NCBI RefSeq assembly: GCF_001275135.1
Contig: NZ_LFQU01000005.1
Coordinates: 62,001-126,000, forward strand
From: Xylanibacter rarus
Lineage (GTDB): Bacteria; Bacteroidota; Bacteroidia; Bacteroidales; Bacteroidaceae
Reading direction: 5' to 3'
Length of the DNA stretch: 64,000 bases
Below are positions 1 through 6,363 of the stretch, piece by piece. Within the stretch, counting starts at the first letter, position 1; every line of letters begins with the position of its first letter. The position numbers and the translations under genes are program-made. Under the pieces are notes generated by a model. That model was given only the letters and a program-made list of their open reading frames with translations, did no database searches and had not been told where the DNA came from.

Positions 1-476
1 GGTGTGCCTTTCTTGCCTGACTTCTGCAGCTCATCATATTCCTTACGGGCACGGGCCAGTTCGTCCGTAAAAATCGGCAGGTTGTTGGATATGGCCAGAA
101 AGAACATCTGCGGTCCCATGGCCAAAGAAGGCATTTCACGGGCCATCTGCTGGATGCTGTTGTGAAGCCCGTTGAACTGGCGCTGTGCATTGGGCATGTC
201 TGCAGGGGTGACCTGCACGGATTCCGATTCCTCCTGCAGCAGTTTCAGTTTGCCGCGCAATTCCTCAAGCTGCTTCTCCAGTGCATGGATCTGCGCGATA
301 TTGGCACTCTGGTCCAGATTGGGGGCAGCCGTCTCCCCGGCAAGGCGCAGCCTTTCCAGTTCAGCCTCCAGCAGCCTGACGGTATTACGCAGTTCCAGCG
401 CCTCACGTTCGGCCTTGTTCATGCCGGGCGTGAGTTTGTCCTTCATCAAAAATTCAACTTCTACAGGTTTGCTCAT
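1..476 (-). CDS. Phage tail tape-measure protein, N-terminal part
   Basis: The frame opens at ATG 476-474, overlapping the stop of the tail-chaperone extension by the ATGA arrangement, and runs off the window start. The visible ~158 residues begin MSKPVEVEFLMKDKLTPGM and continue into a Leu/Glu-rich coiled-coil segment (residues about 20-90). A tape-measure protein sets tail length and is normally encoded directly after the G/GT tail chaperones, which is exactly the context here. The call rests on position and coiled-coil N-terminus; the diagnostic long C-terminal part is not visible. Confidence 0.6.
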   Translation of the reverse strand, partial: MSKPVEVEFLMKDKLTPGMNKAEREALELRNTVRLLEAELERLRLAGETAAPNLDQSANIAQIHALEKQLEELRGKLKLLQEESESVQVTPADMPNAQRQFNGLHNSIQQMAREMPSLAMGPQMFFLAISNNLPIFTDELARARKEYDELQKSGKKGT

Positions 477-724
477 TCCAGTTTGCTTTGAAAAAATCCT
501 ACTATATCGTTCGCTTCATCCTCGGCGCTGTGTTCCGGTCTGGGAGCACCGTTTCCGCCGCCTTGCTTTTTCCGCACATACCGCGGCGCGTCGCTCAGCA
601 TCATGATCAGCGTCTGGTAATTCACCCCATCAAGGATGTAATCCACGCTCCAGCCGGTCGCCGATGCAATCTGCCACACGAAGCCGAAAGGGCTATGGGA
701 ACCTTCATACCGGGTTCTTAACTC
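473..724 (-). CDS. Tail assembly chaperone, -1 frame (GT-like) extension
   Basis: After the upstream chaperone ORF, the -1 frame stays open for 83 residues (ELRTRYEG... to ...FFQSKLE) and ends in an ATGA overlap with the tape measure. It has no Met before residue 41 and no obvious start, yet looks like real protein (FGFVWQIASATGWSVDYIL, then NYQTLIMMLSDAPRYV). In tailed phages the G and GT chaperones are made by a programmed -1 frameshift just before the tape-measure gene. A G-rich AAG GGG AGT TAA context ends the zero frame and is the candidate slip region; the exact site is inferred. Confidence 0.6.
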   Translation of the reverse strand, partial: ELRTRYEGSHSPFGFVWQIASATGWSVDYILDGVNYQTLIMMLSDAPRYVRKKQGGGNGAPRPEHSAEDEANDIVGFFQSKLE

Positions 725-1206
725 CCCTTCCTTGCCTGGCTCAGTCTCGGAGTCATCGGGTTCGCCCGCGCTGTCGAGCTGATAATACGCATAAAATCCT
801 TCGTGCCCATCAGACGCTCGAATGTTCGGAACATGGCCGTCAGATAACGCCACTCCACAAAGTTCCGCAGTACCCACGCTGTCACCCCGATGCCCACGTG
901 CCGCGACACGTATCCCCGGCATACCGTATAGGCCAGCAGGCGGCTCACAGCCTTACCATGCTCCGCCACAAAGGCCAGTTCCTCGGTCTTGTCCTTCGGT
1001 TGCCAATCGGGTTTGACACCCGTCTTCAGGTATTCCCGCGCCAGCAGAATCTGACCCCGCAGCCTCGGACGCTTCATCGTCACACGCACCTCCACCGGGC
1101 GTTTCAGCCACGGAAGCTTCCACCTTTTAAGAGGTACGGACACGCCGCTGTCAAGCAGCGCGTCCGCACACTCCATCTCTATCAGTTGTTCCAAACGGTC
1201 AGCCAT
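718..1206 (-). CDS. Tail assembly chaperone (G-like)
   Basis: A 162-residue protein starting MADRLEQLIEMECADALL and ending RLSQARKGS. It has no recognised catalytic motif. It lies between the tail-tube protein and the tape measure, 3 bases after the tube gene's stop, which is the position of the G chaperone that coats the tape measure during tail assembly. The GC-rich 3' end overlaps an open -1 frame by more than 200 bases, supporting a frameshifted longer product. The family call is by synteny and by recalled resemblance to hypothetical proteins of Bacteroides prophages. Confidence 0.6.
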   Translation of the reverse strand: MADRLEQLIEMECADALLDSGVSVPLKRWKLPWLKRPVEVRVTMKRPRLRGQILLAREYLKTGVKPDWQPKDKTEELAFVAEHGKAVSRLLAYTVCRGYVSRHVGIGVTAWVLRNFVEWRYLTAMFRTFERLMGTKDFMRIISSTARANPMTPRLSQARKGS

Positions 1207-1209
1207 ACG

Positions 1210-1785
1210 TTAGCCCTCCTCACTTTGGAGCGATGCTGCAGCCGCGGCTTCCGCCGGCGGCAGCTTGTACTGCCCCCACTCGTCCGGTATTGCTTCCGTA
1301 TCGAACACGCCGTAAGGCTGCGAACCGTCCTCCGGCATCGCCACTTCGAGCGTAACCTCTATCTTGGAGGTTTCTGTAAGGGTCAGCTTGCCTGCAGGAT
1401 TGGAAAGCAGCGTGGCGTTGGGAATCAGTACGCTCTGTCCGGACACGAGGGAGAGTTCCCATGGTCCCTGCATGACAAGCACCTCCGACGGGGCTGTCCA
1501 GCCGATCGGAGTTTTCTTTTCCGAGTCTTCTTTCTTATAATGCAGGCTGCCGCCAAGCAGTTTGTGCAGGTTCGAATAGTTCATCTGGATCACATTGAAC
1601 GTCGGGGCGATGCCGCCGTTACTCTGTGGGATGACCAGCACCGGGGCACCCTGCACCTGTTCGGCCTCGATCTTCGCGGCCTCGGGTTTCTTGCCGCCCA
1701 GGTCAAACGAGTTCTTTTCAATATACCCGATTGTGAAATCCTTATACTTTACGGCTCCTATGCCGTACATGAAATTCTTGTTCAT
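1210..1785 (-). CDS. Phage tail tube / major tail protein
   Basis: A 191-residue protein starting MNKNFMYGIGAVKYKDFTIG. The composition is that of a beta-rich tail tube subunit (KLTLTETSKIEVTLEVAMPEDG) with no signal peptide and no membrane segment. It is followed directly by the G/GT chaperones and the tape measure, the canonical order for tail tube genes of siphovirus tails. The ATG overlaps the stop of the upstream lipoprotein gene, so the cluster is translationally coupled. The low-complexity Ala/Glu tail (AEAAAAASLQSEEG) is probably flexible. Confidence 0.6.
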   Translation of the reverse strand: MNKNFMYGIGAVKYKDFTIGYIEKNSFDLGGKKPEAAKIEAEQVQGAPVLVIPQSNGGIAPTFNVIQMNYSNLHKLLGGSLHYKKEDSEKKTPIGWTAPSEVLVMQGPWELSLVSGQSVLIPNATLLSNPAGKLTLTETSKIEVTLEVAMPEDGSQPYGVFDTEAIPDEWGQYKLPPAEAAAAASLQSEEG

Positions 1786-2342
1786 CGTTTATAAAGTTTG
1801 ATGGTTAATAACACACCGGCCAATAAGCCGGCCAATACACCTGTGATAAACGTCCGCATCCGGTTCGGAGGGCGTTTTTCTACTGTTTGAACGTCATTTG
1901 AAATTTCGCTCTTGGTTTCGCTACGGATGCGCGCCAGCTCTTCTTCATACCATAGCACCAGCTGCTGCAGACTGTCACACGAGGCTTCGGCCACGATGTT
2001 CCCGCTGTCGTCGCTGCCTACGGTCAGATTCGCCTGTCCGCTCTTGCCACGGTACACGGCACCTTCAGGAAGTTTACGGAGGCTGTCCGCAGGTATAGAC
2101 AGCTTCACCGAACTCGCCGGTATACCCGCCATCACCAGTCCCGCCCGTCGGCTTCCGCTCGCGCTGTCGGTGCTTGCCGATTCCGTCTGTATCTTCTCCA
2201 CCGTCGTGCTCTTCCTGCTGCTTGCGCAGCCCGCCAAGCACAGGACAGTCATCATGATGGCGGCAACTGTTGGCAGTGTCAATGGCCTTGCGCAGTCGCG
2301 CCATTTCGCGCTTGTTGGCCTGCAGGTCTTTTCTTGTTGCAT
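1782..2342 (-). CDS. Spanin-like lipoprotein with C-terminal membrane segment
   Basis: 186 residues from ATG 2342. A signal sequence (RPLTLPTVAAIMMTVLCLAGC) ends in a lipobox with Cys39; starting at the internal Met pair (2255/2252) would leave too short a signal. The middle (residues 40-150) is hydrophilic and a hydrophobic helix (TFITGVLAGLLAGVLLTI) followed by KLYKR ends the protein. An outer-membrane lipid anchor plus a C-terminal inner-membrane helix is the layout of unimolecular spanins, which fuse the two membranes in the last step of lysis. Its 5' half overlaps the preceding coiled-coil gene by 269 bases in another frame, as Rz1 does with Rz. Next to holin-like and amidase genes. Confidence 0.55.
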   Translation of the reverse strand: MQQEKTCRPTSAKWRDCARPLTLPTVAAIMMTVLCLAGCASSRKSTTVEKIQTESASTDSASGSRRAGLVMAGIPASSVKLSIPADSLRKLPEGAVYRGKSGQANLTVGSDDSGNIVAEASCDSLQQLVLWYEEELARIRSETKSEISNDVQTVEKRPPNRMRTFITGVLAGLLAGVLLTIKLYKR

Positions 2343-2553
2343 TCAGTTCTTCTTTTAAGGGTTCCACAATATTGCTCACCAAAACGCGGGTGGCATGTTC
2401 TGCGTTATCCACACGCACACCCTCTGCGTCGGCTTCGGCTTTCATCGCTTCCGCTTTCGCTTTCCTCACCGTAGCACGCAGGGAACCGATGGCTGCTGCA
2501 GTGCCCACAAGGCCGCCGCTAAGAATAATGTTCATGATCTCGCTAAAGTCCAT
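2074..2553 (-). CDS. Rz-like membrane-anchored coiled-coil protein
   Basis: 159 residues. An N-terminal hydrophobic segment (IMNIILSGGLVGTAAAIGSL, about residues 6-25) is followed by a charged coiled coil (residues about 27-95) and a motif CRHHDDCPV near residue 97 that I recall in homologous Bacteroides phage proteins, so this frame is coding even where it overlaps the downstream lipoprotein gene. A type-II membrane protein with a periplasmic coiled coil in a lysis cassette fits an inner-membrane spanin (Rz). The last 60 residues are Gly/Glu/Arg-rich and may be only weakly constrained because of the overlap. Confidence 0.55.
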   Translation of the reverse strand: MDFSEIMNIILSGGLVGTAAAIGSLRATVRKAKAEAMKAEADAEGVRVDNAEHATRVLVSNIVEPLKEELNATRKDLQANKREMARLRKAIDTANSCRHHDDCPVLGGLRKQQEEHDGGEDTDGIGKHRQRERKPTGGTGDGGYTGEFGEAVYTCGQPP

Positions 2554-2581
2554 ACCACCCGTTTTTTAGTCAGTCAACCTT

Positions 2582-2971
2582 TTATTCTGCTTCCTCGCGT
2601 TTCTTTCGGAATAGTCCGATAACCCATTGCACCAGTCCCGTGTCGGCTACCCCATTGGCTACAAGTGAGGCACCAAAACCATAGAGCAAGGCAATGTCCC
2701 AGCTCACATCACTCACAAATCCGGCATCAAGCCACCACAGTAGCATCGCGCACACCAAGCCCACACACCAGCTCACCAGCTGCGTCACCCAGCCTTTCAT
2801 GTTGGGGAACAAACCTTTCAACCCTTCAGTAAGCACCACCACACCGCCGACGAAACCGGCAAAGGTGCCAATCATTGCGTCATAGTCCGTTGCCGGAACA
2901 TCGGCCCCTTGGGCCATCACAGCCGATACTGTTCCCAGCATCAGCATCATAAACAGCATAATTCGTTTCAT
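2582..2971 (-). CDS. Holin-like membrane protein
   Basis: 129 residues with a cleavable-looking signal (MKRIMLFMMLMLGTVSAVMAQG) and at least two to three further hydrophobic helices (GTFAGFVGGVVVLTEGL, QLVSWCVGLVCAMLLWWL, ALLYGFGASLVANGVADTG), then a Lys/Arg/Glu-rich tail. It lies between the amidase and the spanin-like genes, which makes a holin-type role in letting the amidase reach the peptidoglycan likely. No sequence motif proves it, since holins are defined by topology and context. Confidence 0.55.
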   Translation of the reverse strand: MKRIMLFMMLMLGTVSAVMAQGADVPATDYDAMIGTFAGFVGGVVVLTEGLKGLFPNMKGWVTQLVSWCVGLVCAMLLWWLDAGFVSDVSWDIALLYGFGASLVANGVADTGLVQWVIGLFRKKREEAE

Positions 2972-2986
2972 TGATTGCTTCTTTTA

Positions 2987-3451
2987 TTATTGGTTAATAC
3001 CTATTTCTTTCAGCCATTTCTGTACATCGAAACTGGGGCAGGCTTTGGCCGCCAGCTCGTTGTGTCCCACAATGCGCACATCCGGGAATCTGCGATGGAA
3101 GTCCTTCACATACTTCTCCAGTGCCTTTTTCTGGCAGCCGGTGCGGGTGTCCTTCGGGGTCTTGCCGTCCTTGGCCACACCGCCGGCATACACAATGTGG
3201 CGGCTCACGCTGTTGTACCCCTTGGCTCCGTTGGTCACTTCCCAGGGATCCACCTGCGCATCCTCGTTGTTGTTCACCAAGCGTTCCACACCGCCCTGCA
3301 GGTGGAACAGGTCGGTGTAGCCCACCTGTTTCCAACCTCTGCCACCCTGGCTTACGGGCGAAGTGTGCCACTTCCGGATGTCCGCCGATGATACCTCACG
3401 CCCCTCCGGGGTTGCCGTACAGTGAATTACCAGATACTTCAATTTTGCCAT
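2987..3451 (-). CDS. N-acetylmuramoyl-L-alanine amidase (endolysin)
   Basis: 154 residues, no signal peptide, starting MAKLKYLVIHCTATPEG. The motifs are those of the zinc amidase_2/PGRP fold: VIHCTAT with the first metal His at residue 9, WHTSPVSQGGRGW, GYTDLFHLQGG, VSRHIVYAGG, and VGHNELAAKACPSFDVQKWL with the late His and Cys-Pro. It cleaves the MurNAc-L-Ala bond of peptidoglycan at the end of the lytic cycle. It sits between capsid and holin-like genes on the late leftward transcript and would need the holin for release, as no export signal is visible. Confidence 0.9.
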   Translation of the reverse strand: MAKLKYLVIHCTATPEGREVSSADIRKWHTSPVSQGGRGWKQVGYTDLFHLQGGVERLVNNNEDAQVDPWEVTNGAKGYNSVSRHIVYAGGVAKDGKTPKDTRTGCQKKALEKYVKDFHRRFPDVRIVGHNELAAKACPSFDVQKWLKEIGINQ

Positions 3452-3457
3452 ACCATC

Positions 3458-4657
3458 TTATCCTTTCTGGTTTTGGGTAATGGTAATCTTGGCCGTCTTG
3501 CTGCGGTCGGCATTGAGCGTAAGGGTCAGTGTACCGGTTTTCTGACTGCCACTGTTTGCACCGGCCGAAATCTTCACGCCTTTATCCGTCGCTTCCACCT
3601 TGAAGCCGGCAGGGGCACTGCCTATCTCATATTCTCCGCTGGCGGTCACGGTCACTTCTTCACTGCCACCGGTTGCCTCAAGGGTCACACTGGCAGGGTC
3701 AACTGAAATCTTCTTCTCGCTCGCCTTGAACACGGGGTTGCTTCGCTTGTCCAGCACCACCACTTCTTCACCGAAGGCAATGTTCGTGTCAGCCTTCATC
3801 AGCATCTTGAAGAAGTACAGTTCGCTCGCGTTCGAGATCTTGTCAATCTGAATCACGTCTTCATCGTCCTGCAGGTTCACAGCCGCAAACAGGTTGCCGC
3901 CGGCATCGGGCGAACAGAGGGTGCACACAATCAGATCATCGGGCCAGGCCGCAAGCGTCTCAATGGTAATGCCCTTGTAGCGACGGGCATTCACATCGGT
4001 TTCGCTCGTGTTCTTGGACTCGCGCTGGGTCAGCTCGTCATCATACTTGTCAAAGTCGTTCACGCTCATCAGAATGCGGAGGTCCGGGTTGTTGCGGATG
4101 GCCACGGGAATCTTCGCACGCATGGCTTTCAGTCTGCCCAGCATGGTCGATTCTGCGCTGTCCACCACAATCACCTCAGTATCCTTGGCCATCTGGGTCA
4201 GGATGCCGTTAAACAAGTGGTCGTCATCATCCCCATATTCACCGTTCACATAGTGGTCACCCAGTTCAAACTGTACCCGCTTGGCCAACTCGGCAAGCAG
4301 GGCGTTCTGCGCTTCGGGCGGAAGTTCCGAGAATACCAGGTTGCCCTTCGGCTGCCATTTGCGCCAGATGTTCTCGAACGTGCGGGGGTTAAACACCGTA
4401 AAGGCCATGAAGTCCACCGGGTCAAGACTCTTTTCGTCGTAGTTGAAGTTGCCCTTCGAATCCTCCACGCCGGGGTTCTCCTTGCGCTTCTGGAGCATCT
4501 TGCCGGTCTTCAGGCGCGGCAGGCTGATTTTCTTCTCCACACCGGGAATCACCATGATCAGCCCCTTTTCCACAATCTCATTGCTCGTAGCGGCAAGCGT
4601 CAGCAACTGTTCCAGTACCTCGCCGCTGTAATTCGTGTTTCTTACAATTATTGCCAT
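3458..4657 (-). CDS. Major capsid protein with C-terminal BACON/Ig-like domain
   Basis: 399 residues. Residues about 1-312 are the capsid subunit, directly after the protease/scaffold gene as in Mu (I then T). Residues 315-399 form a separate all-beta domain with the pattern ISVDPASVTLEATGG, SEEVTVTASGEYEI, GTLTLTLNADRSKTAKITIT, typical of BACON or related Ig-like domains (predicted glycan binding). Ig-like domains displayed on capsids can bind mucin in other phages, so a surface decoration role is plausible but inferred. Seven bases separate it from the protease gene's stop; the operon is leftward. Confidence 0.8.
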   Translation of the reverse strand: MAIIVRNTNYSGEVLEQLLTLAATSNEIVEKGLIMVIPGVEKKISLPRLKTGKMLQKRKENPGVEDSKGNFNYDEKSLDPVDFMAFTVFNPRTFENIWRKWQPKGNLVFSELPPEAQNALLAELAKRVQFELGDHYVNGEYGDDDDHLFNGILTQMAKDTEVIVVDSAESTMLGRLKAMRAKIPVAIRNNPDLRILMSVNDFDKYDDELTQRESKNTSETDVNARRYKGITIETLAAWPDDLIVCTLCSPDAGGNLFAAVNLQDDEDVIQIDKISNASELYFFKMLMKADTNIAFGEEVVVLDKRSNPVFKASEKKISVDPASVTLEATGGSEEVTVTASGEYEIGSAPAGFKVEATDKGVKISAGANSGSQKTGTLTLTLNADRSKTAKITITQNQKG

Positions 4658-4664
4658 AGTTCAA

Positions 4665-5078
4665 TCACTTTTTACGTTTGTCCTTAATTTCTCGCATACG
4701 CCTGTTCCAGGGGCTTTCTTCACCATTCGGTTCCAGATGCAGGTCTTCCATCACACGGCGCTTTACCGGCAGTTGGGCCAGGGCCTTTTCGCCGTTCTCG
4801 CGGTCATTGGCCAAAAGGTTTTCGTAGATGGGGCGGGTAGTCGCATCAATGCGACCGTCCTGCTCGGCTGCGTCAAGCAGCTGCTTGCGGGCGGCAAGGT
4901 CTTCGGCTTCAGCCTTGTCTTCGTAGGTCTTCACCTTGGCCTTCAGGTCGGTGTTCTCTTTCGTAAGGATAGGTACCTTGCCTGCCTCTTCCTCCAGTTG
5001 GTCCATCAGGCGGAACACATCCGCATCACTCGCGCAGTCCTTGAAGCGCGGGCGTTTCTTTACGTCTTCCAGATTCAT
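4665..5078 (-). CDS. Nested scaffold protein (internal start within protease gene)
   Basis: An in-frame ATG at 5078-5076 begins MNLEDVKKRPRFKDC and is preceded by a purine stretch (AGAGAAGAC). Starting here would release the 137-residue coiled-coil scaffold without the protease domain. Nested scaffolds of this kind are established in lambda (C/Nu3) and Mu (I/Z). The position at the protease-scaffold boundary supports it; independent initiation is inferred, not shown. Confidence 0.45.
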   Translation of the reverse strand: MNLEDVKKRPRFKDCASDADVFRLMDQLEEEAGKVPILTKENTDLKAKVKTYEDKAEAEDLAARKQLLDAAEQDGRIDATTRPIYENLLANDRENGEKALAQLPVKRRVMEDLHLEPNGEESPWNRRMREIKDKRKK

Positions 5079-5711
5079 GTCTTCTCTGTTTTTTTGTGGC
5101 TCAACGAGCCGGTTATTGAATAAAGTATATATCTGCGCCGGTGTACTGTCTGCCGGCACGGGGTCTGCATCATAGATGTCGTCTATGAAACCAAGGTCCA
5201 GGGCTTCCTTGGCGGTCAGCCAATGGTCCTCGCCGTCAAAATAGGTCTGTTTCACTTCTTCCTTGCTCATGCCCAGCCGCTCGGCATAGATTTCACTCAA
5301 GCTGCCTTCCAGGCTTTCTATCTCTTCCATGCAACGCTGCAGGTCCTGCTTGTTGCCGTAACACCCGCCGCTCACACTGTGCAGCATCAGACGGGCATAT
5401 TTGCTCATTTCTACGGGCTTGCCGCAAAGGGCTATCACACTGGCCATGCTGGCGGCTATGCCATCCACATAAATGCGGATGTCGGCCTGGCTATGGCGCA
5501 GGGCGTTGAATATCGCAATGCCGCTGTACACTTCCCCGCCGTTGCTGTTGATACGCACATGGATGCGTCGGCTCACGCGTTCGGCTTCCATCAGTTCCTG
5601 GGCTATGCGCCCGCTTTGCACCTCCGTATAGTCTCCGATGTCCCCGTACAGGAATATCGTACTGGTGCCGTCGTCACTCGTTGTAATATTGAAAAATCTG
5701 CTCATCGTCAT
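4665..5711 (-). CDS. Prohead ClpP-like (S14/S49) protease with scaffold C-terminus
   Basis: 348 residues from ATG 5711 (5705 is an alternative); the frame extends upstream to 5774 without protein-like sequence. Residues 1-190 are a ClpP-fold peptidase: INSNGGEV, the nucleophile Ser88 in DGIAASMASVIAL, and catalytic His111 in MLHSVSGG. After residue 210 comes a Glu/Lys-rich coiled-coil scaffold region (MNLEDVKKRPRFKD onward). It matures the prohead and guides capsid assembly, equivalent to Mu protein I with its nested scaffold. It precedes the capsid gene and is first of the leftward late transcript. Confidence 0.85.
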   Translation of the reverse strand: MTMSRFFNITTSDDGTSTIFLYGDIGDYTEVQSGRIAQELMEAERVSRRIHVRINSNGGEVYSGIAIFNALRHSQADIRIYVDGIAASMASVIALCGKPVEMSKYARLMLHSVSGGCYGNKQDLQRCMEEIESLEGSLSEIYAERLGMSKEEVKQTYFDGEDHWLTAKEALDLGFIDDIYDADPVPADSTPAQIYTLFNNRLVEPQKNREDMNLEDVKKRPRFKDCASDADVFRLMDQLEEEAGKVPILTKENTDLKAKVKTYEDKAEAEDLAARKQLLDAAEQDGRIDATTRPIYENLLANDRENGEKALAQLPVKRRVMEDLHLEPNGEESPWNRRMREIKDKRKK

Positions 5712-5804
5712 GTCTTTACCAGCGGTTTCCCCGCCTTTCGATGGTGCGAAAATAGAACATTCCCATGGCACCAAGAAACCGCGTCCGCATCATAACGTTT
5801 TCTG

Positions 5805-5819
5805 GCGTTATCATAACGC
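5805..5819. promoter_or_regulatory. Perfect palindrome in the divergent late-gene control region
   Basis: GCGTTAT-C-ATAACGC is a perfect inverted repeat with 7-base arms, and a third CATAACG copy lies at 5791-5797. It sits in the ~200-base gap between the leftward protease/capsid genes and the rightward terminase genes. This is where a middle or late activator (Mor/C-like in Mu) or a repressor would act on both transcripts. Sequence shows the symmetry; the protein that binds is unknown. Confidence 0.5.
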
Positions 5820-5908
5820 TGTAACCCGTCATCATGCGTACGCGCTTTTACAAACCCCGATTTTTCATGCAATTTTGTAACGTGATTTACAACTAAAAAG
5901 GACGATTT

Positions 5909-6352
5909 ATGGCAGATTTGACGAATGCCCAGAAAAAGGAATGGGCAAAAACTTTGTACCTCAAGGAAAACCTCACACAGCAGGAAATCGCCGACCGGGT
6001 GGGCGTGTCACGGGTGTCCGTGTCCAACTGGGTACGGGCCGGGAAGTGGGAGGAACAGAAGGTGGGGCTTACGCTCACAAGGCAGGAACAGGTGGCTAAC
6101 CTCTACCGGCAGGTGGCCGAAATAAACAAGGCCATCGCCGAACGGCCCGAAGGGGAACGGTTCCCCTCATCCAAGGAGGCTGACATCCTCGGGAAACTGT
6201 CGGCGGCCATACGCAACATGGAGCAGGAAGTGGGCATTGCCGACATCATCAGTGTCCTCACCGGGCTCATCGACTGGGTACGGGCGGCCGACCTCGAAAA
6301 GGCAAAGGAAATTACACGCCTGGCCGATGCGTACATTAAAGACAAATTATAA
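5909..6352 (+). CDS. Terminase small subunit with helix-turn-helix (Mu gp27-like)
   Basis: 147 residues starting MADLTNAQKKEWAKTLY. Residues about 20-48 (LTQQEIADRVGVSRVSVSNW) form a clear helix-turn-helix, and the rest is a helical oligomerisation-type region. It lies 11 bases before the large terminase gene, the usual place for the small subunit that recognises DNA for packaging. In transposable phages packaging is headful and starts at a phage end. First gene of the rightward head operon, with its promoter region shared with the divergent protease gene. Confidence 0.75.
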   Translation: MADLTNAQKKEWAKTLYLKENLTQQEIADRVGVSRVSVSNWVRAGKWEEQKVGLTLTRQEQVANLYRQVAEINKAIAERPEGERFPSSKEADILGKLSAAIRNMEQEVGIADIISVLTGLIDWVRAADLEKAKEITRLADAYIKDKL

Positions 6353-6363
6353 AGGGATAGACA

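Noticed and set aside
473-922. 149-residue ORF starting at ATG 922 on the minus strand
   Set aside because: Its first ~65 residues overlap the chaperone gene in another frame and look non-protein; only the part after about 724 is coding, as a frameshift extension.
664-1794. 376-codon plus-strand open frame opposite the tail genes
   Set aside because: Shadow frame of GC-rich tail genes on the minus strand; Arg/His/Leu-rich, no start context, no domain.
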